A stretch of 64,000 nt of DNA from Portunus trituberculatus. Lineage: Eukaryota; Arthropoda; Malacostraca; Decapoda; Portunidae. A program made the position numbers and the translations under genes. The notes below the pieces were generated by a model. The model was not told the origin of the DNA and did not search any database. It saw nothing but the letters and a program-made list of their open reading frames with translations. The stretch spans positions 14,838,604-14,902,603 of the forward strand of contig NC_059294.1 of assembly GCF_017591435.1 (NCBI RefSeq), in the 5' to 3' direction. Below are positions 36,256 to 52,622 of the stretch, in pieces. Position 1 is the stretch's first letter. Each line of letters begins with the position of its first letter.

Positions 36256-36585
36256 CAGCCGCTATAGACAGACCGTGAGTGGGTTTCCAAAATAATTATT
36301 GGCAGCAGAGTTATCGTAAAGTTGCATCGATTCGCCACATCTGCCGCAGCGGGGGCATTACCATGTTATCCCGTGACGCCGTTAAGGTCGTTTTCCCGCA
36401 CTGTCACGCTAACACTTTGACTCGTGACTGACCAGATCTCTCCAAGTCTCCCTCTGCCTAAGCTCAATCTCGCTGACGCCGACTTAATGTAGATAAGGAT
36501 TAGGGAAGTGTAATTGGTGCTAGTCGCGTTTTGTGTGGCTCGGGGGACTAAGGGATTGATTGTATAGGCTGGTCCCTGATTGTGT
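36254..36585. other. Unique balanced sequence, no gene seen
   Basis: 330 bp with many CpG and no simple repeats. It includes TAGATAAGG (~36491), but nothing more specific can be said. Confidence 0.45.
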
Positions 36586-36589
36586 GTGT

Positions 36590-36782
36590 TGCCTGAACCC
36601 TGGATCCTGTATACTCTCTGGGTAGTGGGTGTATTGATGAGGCGGTGTGGGTGTGTATGTTGTGGTCTTGATTGTGTGTCAAGATACTGGACTCTGGGTT
36701 CTGTGTAAGCGTAGCTAGCTCATGGGTGTATTGAAGCAGTGTGGGTGTATCTGTTTGGTCTTGAAAGATTGTAAGGTAAGCT
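36590..36782. repeat. ~97-bp imperfect tandem duplication
   Basis: TGGGTGTATTGA (36626) recurs at 36723, with matching flanks CTCTGGGT before and GTGTGGGTGTAT...GGTCTTGA after. The second copy ends in a consensus donor AAGGTAAGC and contains an ATG frame MGVLKQCGCICLVLKDCK up to that donor; the first copy does not. Confidence 0.75.
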
Positions 36783-37784
36783 CTGAATAAAAGCGGGTTT
36801 GTAGTGTCGGAAGGGAACACATGGTTTTCTGCTGACGCGAGGGAAATGTGCAAGAAGAGACGATAAATTTCCTTGGAACTCATAAGGATTTAACCGTCAT
36901 CACATCGTTTTATTTTGGTGTTTTCTTATTTTGTATTTTTTAACTCCTCTATCTTGTGTTACTCGCACCTCATAATCAGCCTCTGTTGCCGTCCCTTATT
37001 CTCTGCGATAATGCATGGTAGTGGAGGAGAGAAAATTTATTTATTCCGCCTATTATTTACGCAGCAAGCATCAAGCGAGGGATGAGTGGAAAATAATGGA
37101 CGTAACTTTCCAGACGCTCTTTTTCACAAGTTTTCAAAGTTTCATCACGACTTTTATGAGTTTCAATCATGATTTAGCCGCCGCCCCGAGGATGACGATG
37201 CGCCATCACGGAAGAGGAATGTGTTCACGGAGAGGAGAGTCTGTGACCTTTGTATTCTGAGACTGAGGTGAGGTTTGATTGACGTGAGTTTTATGGTAAT
37301 AGATGAAGTTTATTTTTGCTCACCAGTGACAATATCAATTTATTTTTGAAGCAAAATTTATAGTCTTTAGTTTTGCATGTTCACGTATTATCACGTAAAT
37401 ATAAGGAAAACATAAATAAGCATTCCTATATTTTTTTTATGCATCACTGAACAGATAATTCCTTTTTTTATACCTTTTAACAGTTGAAATGAAATCTTTG
37501 TGTTAAGTATTAAGGTTTTTGGCATTGTGGAAAAAAGATCATCCCATCCAAATTATTATGTGAGACTTGGTGTTGTGTCTGATTCACACTCAGCAAGACC
37601 ATCAGAGCTGCTGTTCTCGCCCACACACCACACAGTTACGGTCAATGACGTTGCTCGTACAGAGATGTAATTCACCAAAGTAACTCTTCCTGCACACCAT
37701 TCTCGCGATGATAGGCGGGCAGTAATACTTAGGGAAAGGAATGCCAGTGCTCCTGAACTGAAAATGAGTGCTCTTGTGGGGGAT

Positions 37785-37790
<6 letters not shown>
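36783..37790. other. AT-rich unique sequence, no gene seen
   Basis: 1 kb. An 81-codon frame at 37015-37260 has no splice or promoter support. Confidence 0.5.

Positions 37791-37842
<52 letters not shown>
37791..37842. repeat. (GA)n microsatellite
   Basis: 52 bp. Confidence 0.98.
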
Positions 37843-37845
<3 letters not shown>

Positions 37846-38066
37846 ATCGTGTACCCTCAGTCTTCACGTTGATCCTCAGGCTCAGCCTCATGAATGTGAG
37901 CGATGATATATCTTGACATTACGGTCTGTAATTTCTAACACATGACTCACAAAATGACCACAGAGATGATAAATTGGTGCCTTCTAAACTTTTTCCTCAA
38001 TGATGATGCAAAACACTTATTTAACTATAAGTATAACCCCATAACACTTGAAAACCCCAACAACTT

Positions 38067-38371
38067 TTAATAGATATTGTCAAGAATTGATAGATATAAG
38101 GCAGTGAAACTTTTGAGAATAGGATGGTGCAAGTCTTCAGGTCTCGGAGTCTCGCAGTTAATGAGAACGGAACATTTCTTGCTGAATCTGCACCAAGGAA
38201 GATCGAGGCTAGTGGCCTCCTTGGTCTGCACGGCGGAGCCAAACAGCGCATCAAGCGAGCACTGCAGATCCGGGAACAGCTCGGCATAATTACCGTAGCC
38301 ACCACACGCCTTCACTAATGAGGATACGCGTTCCAGGCCAGAAAGTAACAACCGCAGTTTAATGGCAATGG
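38067..38371 (-). CDS. Possible exon of an unknown protein
   Basis: The reverse strand is open from 38375 to a TAA at 38067-38069, about 100 codons. A candidate acceptor AG at 38372-38373 would give phase 1; its pyrimidine tract is weak. The product is compositionally protein-like and free of repeats: KLRLLLSGLERVSSLVK, then KACGGYGNYAELFPDLQC, a CRFSKKCSVLINC Cys cluster, and an ending ALYLSILDNIY. No family is recognised. Opposite-strand frames are also partly open, so chance cannot be excluded. A CCAAT cluster lies about 450 bp upstream. Confidence 0.3.
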
Positions 38372-38375
38372 CTGG

Positions 38376-38799
38376 TCAGACTCGCACAACACAACGCTTC
38401 CGTGAACCACACAGCACAGATACTGGAAAATACAACACTCCCTCTCTCCCTCCCCGAATGGATTTACTACAAAGAGAATGGAACCGCTGGCAAAAAATGA
38501 CAATGCATGGACGAAAATTTTACACGTTGTAGACTCCGCTAATTGAATCGAAAATGTGGAAAAAATATGCCAGCAGTCAAACCAAATAGACTGACAATAA
38601 AGGCTGGAAATTTTGAAACTATCTGTACACCAAAGCACACAAAGTTTGAAAATAGATACATTGTGTTACACTGAATTGCCTGGATGAATGTACTTTTGGT
38701 GTTCGCTCCGTACATTCTGACATTAGTCCCTTTATTTTTGGTTTTTTTCCTCCCCATGCCGAGCGGTGCAGGGTTGGTCGGGCTGTTAGGCTGCCTCTG
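38376..38799. other. Unique sequence, no gene seen
   Basis: AT-moderate stretch between the candidate exon and the CCAAT cluster. No ATG-initiated frame joins them. Confidence 0.45.
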
Positions 38800-38846
38800 A
38801 TTGGGTCATTAGGGCGAGGCCTGACCAATAGCTCGTTAGGGATTGG
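38800..38846. promoter_or_regulatory. Triple CCAAT-box cluster
   Basis: ATTGG at 38800-38804, CCAAT at 38825-38829 and ATTGG at 38842-38846: three NF-Y-type cores in 47 bp. Flanks are CpG-containing. Clustered CCAAT boxes are typical of promoters. Direction is undetermined; a reverse-strand gene through 38371-38067 would be consistent. Confidence 0.35.
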
Positions 38847-38877
38847 TTAATTAAGGTGTTTACCCCCTGACAGTGTG

Positions 38878-38880
<3 letters not shown>

Positions 38881-38925
<45 letters not shown>
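38881..38925. repeat. (AG)n microsatellite
   Basis: 45 bp. Confidence 0.98.
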
Positions 38926-38928
<3 letters not shown>

Positions 38929-39007
38929 TACATCTAATGCTCATCGAAATAACAAACGAGCCAGCACAAATCAACGCCCCTTCCTTCCGTCTTCTTCTAC
39001 CGCAAGA

Positions 39008-39054
39008 CTCCTCCTCCTCCTCCTCCTCCTCCTCCTCCTCCTCCTCCTCCTCCT
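39008..39054. repeat. (CTC)n microsatellite
   Basis: 47 bp. Confidence 0.97.
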
Positions 39055-39197
39055 CTTCTTCCTTCTCCTCCCACGGGTCGTAAATTACCTGAAGACGCAA
39101 CTCGGCTCCGCGTCTCCGGCAGGTTTTGCAAAGTTCCCTACAACAATGTGTCTCAGAGTAACTCCTGGAGGCAAATTCATCTCCGGGAGCTAACGAG

Positions 39198-39198
<1 letters not shown>

Positions 39199-39272
<74 letters not shown>

Positions 39273-39274
39273 TA
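39199..39274. repeat. (TG)n microsatellite
   Basis: 67 bp perfect, then TATG variants. Confidence 0.98.
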
Positions 39275-39353
39275 TCTACATATCGTTGAATCTTAATTAG
39301 TCATTGTATGTATATGTGTGTGTGTGTATTTGTAGCTTGTATGGTCTTTGTGA

Positions 39354-39356
<3 letters not shown>

Positions 39357-39414
<58 letters not shown>
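39357..39414. repeat. (TG)n microsatellite
   Basis: 58 bp. Confidence 0.98.
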
Positions 39415-39416
<2 letters not shown>

Positions 39417-39485
39417 GAGTGAGTTGTGAGGTGGGCAGTGGAGCGTCACAGTCCAGCCAGAGAGCTTGGTGGTGGAAGGAAAGGA

Positions 39486-39488
<3 letters not shown>

Positions 39489-39550
<62 letters not shown>
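39489..39550. repeat. (GA)n microsatellite
   Basis: 62 bp. Confidence 0.98.
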
Positions 39551-39551
<1 letters not shown>

Positions 39552-39712
39552 GTGGGGGAGGGGGAGATCTGCCACAGAAGCATCTCCCTTACTACCTTTG
39601 TCCCTTTGTCATGGTAATCCTGGCCTCCCTCTGCTGTCCCTGCCCATGTGGACCAATTCGCATCTCATTTTCTGTACACGTATGCAGGATGGACCTTGAA
39701 GCGGGGACCTGT

Positions 39713-39790
39713 TTTATTTATTCATTTATTTATTCATTTATCTTATTAATTTTATTCACTTATTTGCTATATTCATTTACTTGTATTTCG
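39713..39790. repeat. Imperfect (ATTT/ATTC)n repeat
   Basis: About 78 bp of TTTATTCATTTATT-type units. Confidence 0.8.
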
Positions 39791-39996
39791 CTGTTACTTA
39801 AGCGAATTTTTAATATTGCTGTTTAATTATTTATTTGTGAATTCGATTTTTTCACGTATTGATTTATTTGATGTTCAGTTATTCTGTTTATGTATTTACC
39901 ATAGTACTGCTCACGTATTCTTATTCCTATTCATGAAGTTTGCGTTTATGTAGTGATGTTATATTGATTACAGGATTAGACTGTTCCACATTTAGC

Positions 39997-41050
<1,054 letters not shown>

Positions 41051-41055
41051 TCATT

Positions 41056-41087
41056 TATAAAAAAGCTTTTCTAGGAAACATTTAGTT
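41056..41087 (+). promoter_or_regulatory. TATA-box plus initiator core promoter
   Basis: TATAAAAAA at 41056-41064 sits in otherwise CpG-rich sequence. A TTAGTT initiator-like site has its A at 41084, 28 bp after the TATA T, the normal spacing. The first ATG (41132) follows after a 48-nt leader and opens the secreted-peptide frame. Confidence 0.5.
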
Positions 41088-41131
41088 TGGTGCAAGGGTT
41101 CCGTGTCCCTTCATCTCAGGTTGTCAGAATT

Positions 41132-41251
41132 ATGGCTCCCTTCTGTGCGAGGCTTGCAATCCTATTTTGTTTTTTGGCAGTGGTGATTGTTTTGCCACAG
41201 CGTGTCTTGCCCTTGACGCCTCGCTGCTTCCGCGACAGACGGTGCCCGTAA
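41132..41251 (+). CDS. Putative secreted peptide or first coding exon
   Basis: ATG at 41132 (G at +4) starts a 39-codon frame ending TAA at 41249-41251. Residues 1-8 are MAPFCARL; residues 9-21 are a strongly hydrophobic core (AILFCFLAVVIVL): a typical signal peptide, with likely cleavage within PQRVLP. The short mature part is LTPRCFRDRRCP. Overlapping the stop is a strong donor, CCC|GTAAGG (GT at 41248-41249), so this may instead be exon 1, ending in phase 2. C-x2-D-x2-C-P matches the spacing in WAP (four-disulfide core) domains, but the first WAP cysteine is absent, so this is only a resemblance. A neuropeptide or antimicrobial precursor is possible; no family is established. Confidence 0.45.
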   Translation: MAPFCARLAILFCFLAVVIVLPQRVLPLTPRCFRDRRCP

Positions 41252-42500
41252 GGTGGGGCGCAGCAGACCTTCCTTTGTGTGGCCTCGGCGGCTTGTCACC
41301 TGACGTGGAAAGATCTGCGGGGCGAAGGCGTACTACGTGTTTTGCAGTTTGTTTTGTGCTGTGCTTTTTTGGTTCGTCGAAGCAGACAGTCTGTATCTTC
41401 TCTCTGTGCTGTTCAGTCGTCAGTTTCTGCACACTTGGCTTCAAGATAAATTAAGCGATATAGTGGACAGATAAGACCACGAGCTCGTAAAAACACATCT
41501 CGTGTGTGCGTCTGGTGCACCGGGGAAATACCGCTATCAGGGCCCTACACTCGTCGCCTTTCACCTCAGCCTGGCAGCGCGAGGTCGGTCTGGTATCTCA
41601 GCGGTAGCAGACGGATCCTTGCCTTCCTGACAGCCTCGTTATGGCTCAAGTAATACATGCAAAGTCCGATTTAAATGGCCGTATTAAATCACATTTTCAC
41701 AGTATATAACCATTGAGGCCGACGGGCAGCACAATAGCCATTCTTTAGCCCCAAGTCATCAACGGATAATCACTCCAATTAATAGGAGCGATTCAGTGAG
41801 GCGAGAGGGAGAGGCACCGTGCCCGCGAGCAGTAGTTTCTCCCTCTCCCTCACACTGCCTCGCCCGCCGCCTTTGTCTCCCAGTCTGAGAGCCCCGTCGC
41901 CCCTTCTCCATAACTCACACCTTCCCTCACTGTTTCTATAGCTGCTCTTTGTCTCTGGATCCGCCCCCCAACGCCCCAGCTCCCTTCCCTCCCCTCAGGC
42001 TGCCGCTGTCACACAAGTATTGTCGCTGATGTATGTGTCCCGCCGCCCTGGCCGCTGCTGACTTCGATCTGCTGGTTGAAGAGGATTGCAGAAGCAATGA
42101 TTTGCGAGCGAGGAGGCGAAGGGAGGATGTGTTAACTGGGGAGGCAGGCAGCGGCGTCCCTTTCAGCTTATAGGAGCATTACGGGGTCACGCTGGTCAGG
42201 GGGATCAAGGCACAGGGGAGGGATGAGGGCTGTGAAAATTGAAGGTGACTATTCAACAAGGAAGTGAATGGTGTGTTATGTAATGGTGCGTTATCGATGT
42301 TTCTTACACTGCATAAATCTCTTTTTCTTCTCGCATTAGCGTCTCTGAAAGGCTTGTCACAGCTTAATTTACGCCTCTCAGCTGTGTTTGCGGTGTTTTT
42401 TTTTTTTGTCACTCCTGACGTCTTGGTATTGCAAGTTTGATGTAATATTAACATACAAAAAAAGGAGAAAATATTTATTCTTGCTCATATGTTAAGTTTT
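41252..42500. other. Unique, partly CpG-rich sequence
   Basis: Possible intron or 3' flank of the peptide gene. 41500-42160 is CpG-rich with AATTAATAGG at ~41776. A weak tRNA A-box-like GTATCTCAGCGGTAG at ~41594 has no B box. No second exon could be assigned. Confidence 0.45.
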
Positions 42501-42769
42501 TTTCTCTCTCTTACTTTTCCTCAGCAATTTTTATCTTCCCATCCATCCTTGTCTCCCTTCTTCCCCTCACCCCGTCCCGGTCCTCCACTTTCCTCCCTCC
42601 TTCCCTCTCCCTCTCTCCTCTGCACTGCCCGCCCACAAAAACACTCCTTACCTTACTCTCTGCCAAGCCTCGACTGCTCCTTCCCCGAACACCGGCGAGG
42701 AAAAAGAGAGAAAAAACCAAGAAAATTAAGGATGATAAGAATATAAAACGCTGAGGTCTTAATTGAGTG

Positions 42770-42771
<2 letters not shown>

Positions 42772-42807
<36 letters not shown>
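42772..42807. repeat. (TG)n microsatellite
   Basis: 36 bp. Confidence 0.97.
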
Positions 42808-42808
<1 letters not shown>

Positions 42809-43116
42809 ACAAAGAGCATCTCAAACCATGTGTAGGAATTCAGCAGCGTCTCTTGAATCATGCTGGGGTTGTGAATGAATGGGTTTTGCTCCTTCTTCCC
42901 TCCCTCCCTCTTTCCCTCTTCCTCCCCCTCTCCTTATTCCTCCCCCTGCCGCTTCGTCACTCTCCTCCCATTCCTCACGAGACTCCTCCCACTTCTCTCC
43001 TTTAACCCTTCCGCCATCTCTCTCTTATCTCTCCCAACATCTCCTACTTCCTCCACAAACTCCACCAACTCCTTCATTCCTTCACTCCACTTTTCTACTT
43101 TCCTTCGCTTATGGTA

Positions 43117-43118
<2 letters not shown>
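42808..43118. other. Pyrimidine-rich unique sequence
   Basis: C/T-rich from 42885 to 43108; long Ser/Pro/Leu frames are composition effects. Confidence 0.55.

Positions 43119-43191
<73 letters not shown>
43119..43191. repeat. (GT)n microsatellite
   Basis: 73 bp. Complementary to the CA tract at 43455, 263 bp away. Confidence 0.98.
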
Positions 43192-43196
<5 letters not shown>

Positions 43197-43451
43197 TTTT
43201 ATTCATGTACTGACAAACGCAGTAAGCGATTTGTTCCTCATCCCTGATTTACGTCGCTATTGTTTGTTATTTTCACTGGAATTTATAGTTGTTTGTGTGC
43301 ACGTACATGGTATAATACACGTGTATGTATATCTAGTTTTATTTGTTAGGTTGGTGTTTTCGTGGTTTGTTCAACGTTATTTATGTATTTATTTATTTGT
43401 TTGTGGGTGGGTTTGTGAGATTACACATGTGGCCCCCGTTATCACACGCAG

Positions 43452-43563
<112 letters not shown>

Positions 43564-43598
43564 TTATTTATTTACTACCACCACCATCACTGCCATTT

Positions 43599-43679
43599 CC
43601 TCCTCCTCCTCCTCCTCCTCCTCCTCCTCCTCCTCCTCCTCCTCCTCCTCCTCCTCCTCCTCCTCCTCCTACTCCTCTT
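43599..43679. repeat. (CTC)n microsatellite
   Basis: 72 bp perfect plus variants. Confidence 0.97.
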
Positions 43680-43765
43680 CCTTAACTCTCTTTTCTCAAT
43701 TTCCTTTCATGATTTCCTTTCCAGTCTTTCCCCTGGTTCCTCTTCTTTTCGTAGCTCTGTTCTAT

Positions 43766-43771
<6 letters not shown>

Positions 43772-43853
<82 letters not shown>
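43772..43853. repeat. (CT)n microsatellite
   Basis: 82 bp. Confidence 0.98.
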
Positions 43854-43858
<5 letters not shown>

Positions 43859-44113
43859 CGTCCTTTTAACCCGCGTCTAAGTTTTCTTTTTCTTTTCTTT
43901 TCCTCGTTTTTTTTTTTTGCTTTTGTTTGTATTAGTTGTCAGTTTCACCACTTCCCTCTCCCTTTCTTCTCCTTCCCCTCTGGCGCTATTGTCTTTTGTC
44001 TCTGTTCCTCCCTATCGCTCCCTTCCACTCCTCTTCCTCCCCTCTCTTCCCTCTTCTCTTTGCCAAGATCTCACTTCCATTTCTTGCAGCCTTCATATAG
44101 TCTGATTCCTCCC

Positions 44114-44121
<8 letters not shown>

Positions 44122-44205
<84 letters not shown>
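44122..44205. repeat. (CT)n microsatellite
   Basis: 84 bp. Together with 43599-44290 this makes a ~700-bp pyrimidine-rich block. Confidence 0.98.
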
Positions 44206-44209
<4 letters not shown>

Positions 44210-44299
44210 TTCGCCTTCCCATCAATTCCCCTCTTCTTTCCCCTTACATCCCCTCTTCCTCCCTCCCCCACTCAGTCTCACCCTCCTTTCCCTGCAAAT

Positions 44300-45164
44300 G
44301 AGCCCCAGTAAGGCCAGCACGTGGGGGTGTTCTCACGGCGCAATTAGTGACGTCATTCGATAAACACGAGGACTGCTGACGCCTGATGCTTATTGGTCTG
44401 CTGTCTTTGGCCGTCACTGTGTTATAGATTTGATCAGTTGTGTGATTTGGTTTCTTATGATCATTATTTTGTTTCACTTTATTTTCAGTTACACATGTTG
44501 GATTGGTGATCGAATGGGTGTGTTATGAAAGAGTAATAGATGTACTCAAATATTGTTATTAAAAAAAAGGGTAATAGAGCTTTATTTCCTACTGGTTTTG
44601 TTTTTTGTTTAGGGATAAACGAATTTTTAAAGGTGATTAAATGCATTGAATTAATTATTAACGTCGTTGGTGCATACATCACGCCATTATTGAAAAAAAT
44701 ATATATGTACAGTTATAATGCTCAACGGTTTTGTTTTGTTCATTGTTGTGATTGATAATTCTTTTGTTTTTTAATTAAGAGATACTACATAGGTTATTAA
44801 ATTATTAGAGATTATTTTAATAGATAAATACTAGATAGGTTATTCAATCATTAGACTATTTAAGGTACTGGATGCATCATACCATAACAAATACAAACAT
44901 ACATAATTTATGATGTGTATTACATTAAGGAACCTTTCACCAAAAGAAATGCTTTCTCGTCGTAAACATTGTACATAGTAAACCGTATTGACTTGGTATC
45001 ATGGTGTTACTCGCACGTCTACGTTTGTAGCTTAGGGTATTGAAGATAAAATATGATACTCACTTTTATGTGTTCCTGCGTGACCTCGTGAAGTGTTGAT
45101 GTGTCAGGAGCGTGACACCAAAATTGTTGGAGATGGAACGAGACAAGTAGATATGTGTCCGCGT

Positions 45165-45168
<4 letters not shown>
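44300..45168. other. AT-rich unique sequence, no gene seen
   Basis: 44780-44870 contains a short imperfect duplication of ATACTA(C/G)ATAGGTTATTMAAT. Confidence 0.5.

Positions 45169-45241
<73 letters not shown>
45169..45241. repeat. (AG)n microsatellite
   Basis: 73 bp. Confidence 0.98.
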
Positions 45242-45244
<3 letters not shown>

Positions 45245-46260
45245 GAGTGGAGCATATACACACACACATACATACATAGATGCATAGATAGAAGCGATGT
45301 GCAGGCAGTTATGGAGTACTGTGTTATTATTCATGACTCGTGAGGCTGAATTTCATCACGCGCATAGTTTTGATTTGTGTAAGGTTACGTGGCAACGCAT
45401 TTTCACTTTACCGTTAACAGAATGACGTCCACGTGGGAGCATTTTATAGAAGCAGCGGGGCATTAGTTGACACGAGCATTTGCTTGAAATAATGCGGCGT
45501 AGTCGAAGCATAACTGAAATGAAATGAAACTCCTCTTTTACAATTCTGCATCCAATTTTATGACACTCCTGTTTCAACATAACTCTGCTTCAAAACTCGA
45601 GTGAGAATTCGCTACGTTGAAAATCCTTCTGTTAGTTAATTTTACAAGAGAAGGGCAGGTATAAACAAAATATATTAAAGTGTAAAGAAAATGATGAAAA
45701 GTAATCCAGTTATAAACACACTAATTACCTTTACTGAATACAAATCTTGTGCTTCCATATCCCGTACAGAATGCGCTGCTCTCTACTACTAAGTATTTCC
45801 GCTTATACAGTTATGCCCTCGGAAATTCGTATACCTGTGTGGTTTTTTTGTGAGCGTGTTTGCACGGGCACATGCATCTGAACGTCTGATTATTGCCACC
45901 CTTGCTTTTGGCCTTTGAAGGTTAGAGGCTCCGTGAGGGAGGACGAGTTAGGGAAGCAGATGAAAGAGGGACGAATCATGTAGAGGAAAGAGAGATGCGG
46001 GAGATATTGGCGAGGGGAAGGAAAAAAAACAGTGCAATGAGCGTAGCCTGGCGCAAATGAATGAAATCGAAAATATATTATACGACTTATTGAAAAAGTT
46101 AAGTAGATGAAAAGAGAAGCGAATGGAATGGTGTGATAGGGACGAGCTGCATGTAGAGGGAAAAGGAGAGGGAAAAACACCAACTAACGAGGGTGAGAGA
46201 CAAGCTAGGCAGGGAGGAATAAGAGGGGAAGAGGATAACAGAGGGGAGAGGAAGGGGAGA
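45242..46260. other. Unique sequence, no gene seen
   Basis: Purine-rich at 45915-46020 and 46100-46265; otherwise AT-rich. Confidence 0.5.
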
Positions 46261-46269
46261 TCTAGGAAG

Positions 46270-46480
46270 CTTGTACGTAATTACGAAGCATCCGTAATGA
46301 ACATTTGCTCATCAATTAAGGCGACTTAGTGAGGCCCTAGCGAGGCTGTCATTACCTACCTGAGTGAATCGTGTACCTGGCGATGTTTTTGCCTCAGTTA
46401 AGGTGTATAGATCCTCCAAATACAGGCCTGCTACACCCGCCTCTTCTCCGGCACCCGCACACCGATATCAAAGGCTTGGC
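46270..46480. promoter_or_regulatory. Possible enhancer: homeodomain and TCF-type sites
   Basis: A palindromic GTAATTAC (~46277), CGTAATGAAC (~46292), TCAATTAAGG (~46312) and a TCF-like ATATCAAAGG (~46465) lie in unique, repeat-free sequence. Confidence 0.2.
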
Positions 46481-46540
46481 AAAGATGACTTAACTCCATG
46501 TGCAGGCAAACAGCCCGGCGCCCTTGTTGACACGCCGGCC

Positions 46541-46543
<3 letters not shown>

Positions 46544-46595
<52 letters not shown>
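46544..46595. repeat. (GT)n microsatellite
   Basis: 52 bp. Confidence 0.98.
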
Positions 46596-49953
<3,358 letters not shown>

Positions 49954-49991
49954 AGGCAGGCCGGCAGGCAGGCAGGCAGGCAGGCAGGCAG
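49954..49991. repeat. (GGCA)n tetranucleotide repeat
   Basis: About nine units with one GGCC variant. Confidence 0.95.
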
Positions 49992-50052
49992 CGGCGAGGA
50001 AGGGAAGGGTGGACTCTTCACTGCTCCTCCACATTACACTAGAAAGTTTGAA

Positions 50053-50159
<107 letters not shown>

Positions 50160-50253
50160 CTCCCGTTCTTCTGTGACCTTGACGGATTTCGAGTGTTATC
50201 CTTGATGGCAAAGATTAATTTAGGTTACGTTTAGGTTTTGTCGTGTTGATATG

Positions 50254-50784
<531 letters not shown>

Positions 50785-50870
<86 letters not shown>
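50785..50870. repeat. (AC)n microsatellite
   Basis: 86 bp. Confidence 0.98.
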
Positions 50871-50873
<3 letters not shown>

Positions 50874-50970
50874 ATTTTCTAGACAAAATTGTAAGAATAT
50901 GAGTTACACGCAACAAGACATTTTATAACTTATGTCCATTTCAAGACTATAAATCATATCTAGAGTAAAT

Positions 50971-50973
<3 letters not shown>

Positions 50974-51047
<74 letters not shown>
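50974..51047. repeat. (AC)n microsatellite
   Basis: 74 bp. Confidence 0.98.
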
Positions 51048-51048
<1 letters not shown>

Positions 51049-51326
51049 GTCGGTTCAGTTCCTAATGGGGCAAGAAATGGTGATTATCGATCAATAGGAG
51101 AAAAATGATGGGCTGCCCTACTGACACTTGCCGTCCGTTGAAGGTAACATACAGGCCATAACGCGGCCCGGCGACGTGGTGGCGATGACTGGCCGGGAGA
51201 AGCAGTGGTGATGTATTACTTCTGCAGGAGTGTTTTGCTTCCTTCTATTATTCTTATCCCTTTTTTCCTTTGTTTTTGTGTTTTTAACGTTTTTTTCTGT
51301 CTTGCTTTTACTAGTTTCTTGTTCTG

Positions 51327-51611
51327 CTTACTTGTATTGATTCCTCCACTTGTTTTTCCTTCTCTATTTCTTTCTTTTCTTGTGTTTCAAAACCTTTCAT
51401 TTATTTTATTTTCTTTGCTTCTCAGTCTGTCTCATTATAATTATTACTACACACTTTCTTCACATTCCCTTACTTGTATTAACTCTTCCTCTTGCCTTTC
51501 CTTTTCTATTTCTTTCTTTTCTTGTATTTCCAAACCGTCTATTTCTTTTAGTTTCTTTGCTTCTTAGTTTATTACATAATGATTATTACTACACACTTTC
51601 TTCACATTTCC
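51327..51611. repeat. 142-bp tandem duplication in T-rich DNA
   Basis: CTTACTTGTATT at 51327 recurs at 51469. Both copies contain CTATTTCTTTCTTTTCTTGT, CTTTGCTTCT(C/T)AG and ATTATTACTACACACTTTC in the same order. Confidence 0.85.
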
Positions 51612-52106
51612 TTCATTTCATCCTCACTCATCGCGTCTTTTCTATTAGCCACACCTCCGCTCATCCTTCTCAGCCCTCTCCCCAGCTCAATCTTTTTTTT
51701 TTTTTTTCTCTTCTCCACTTACATCCTCATTCTACTGCTGATTCAATTTCTTATTTTTTTACATTCCGTCATATTTTTCATTACTTTTTTTCTGCTGCTT
51801 TTATAATTTTTTTCCTGAGTACTTTTCTTTTTTCTCTTCTTTTTTTCTCTTCGTTGTTTTTTCATTCTTTTGTCTCCTTTTGCTTTTTGTTTCTTTTTCC
51901 TTAGTTTTTTTTTCTTTTTACTCTTTTAACTTTCTCAATCTTTCATCCCTCTTTTTATTTTCTTAATCTTTCATTCTTTTTCTCCCTTTTTTTCCTTCCT
52001 TCCTTAGTTTCATTCTTTCTACACATAATTTTCTTATACCCAATCATTCTTAAAATTTATTTCCTGACTTTCCAATAACCTTGCCATAATTTTGATTTTA
52101 CTTACC
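51612..52106. other. T-rich domain
   Basis: Dense T6-T14 runs; no gene called. Part of a ~1-kb pyrimidine-rich region from 51230. Confidence 0.7.
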
Positions 52107-52190
52107 TCTTCCTTCCTTCCTTCCTTCCTTGCTTCCTTACTTTCTTCCTTCCTCTCTTCCTTCCTTTCTTTCTTTCTTTCTTCCCTTCTT
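52107..52190. repeat. Imperfect (TTCC/TTTC)n repeat
   Basis: About 84 bp. Confidence 0.92.
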
Positions 52191-52591
52191 TTATTCATTC
52201 CTTCACTCTCCCTCCTGGCACGGCTCCACAATACCGCTCCACGAATCCTTGTAATTTATGAAGTGCGACGGCCGAGGGTTTGCTTGCCTCCTGCTGCTCC
52301 CCGATACGTCTTTCTGCTGGTAAGCCTGTTAATTTTAGACAAGTGGTGGAGATAGCGTACTAGTGTTTGTGTGTTAGGGAGCGAGAGAGAGAAGGGTTCT
52401 GTGGTATCACGGAAGACATTGGGATGAGGTAACTGGTTAATGGACATCTGACCTGAAAAAGAAAAGAATATTTATTAGTTGGCTATCGTGGTTCAGCTCT
52501 GTTTGTGTTATAAGAAAGAGATCGTATTGGTACATAAGGTTTGATTTGGACTTCCCTCTGTATTAGAAAGAAAAAAAGAGTGATTTCATTG

Positions 52592-52594
<3 letters not shown>
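52191..52594. other. Unique sequence, no gene seen
   Basis: Balanced sequence up to the SINE-flanking CA repeat. Confidence 0.5.

Positions 52595-52621
<27 letters not shown>
52595..52621. repeat. (AC)n microsatellite
   Basis: 27 bp directly against the 5' end of SINE D. Confidence 0.98.

Positions 52622-52622
<1 letters not shown>

Noticed and set aside
41590..41640. tRNA A-box-like GTATCTCAGCGGTAG
   Set aside because: No B box at the expected distance and no foldable cloverleaf; at most a relic of a SINE head.
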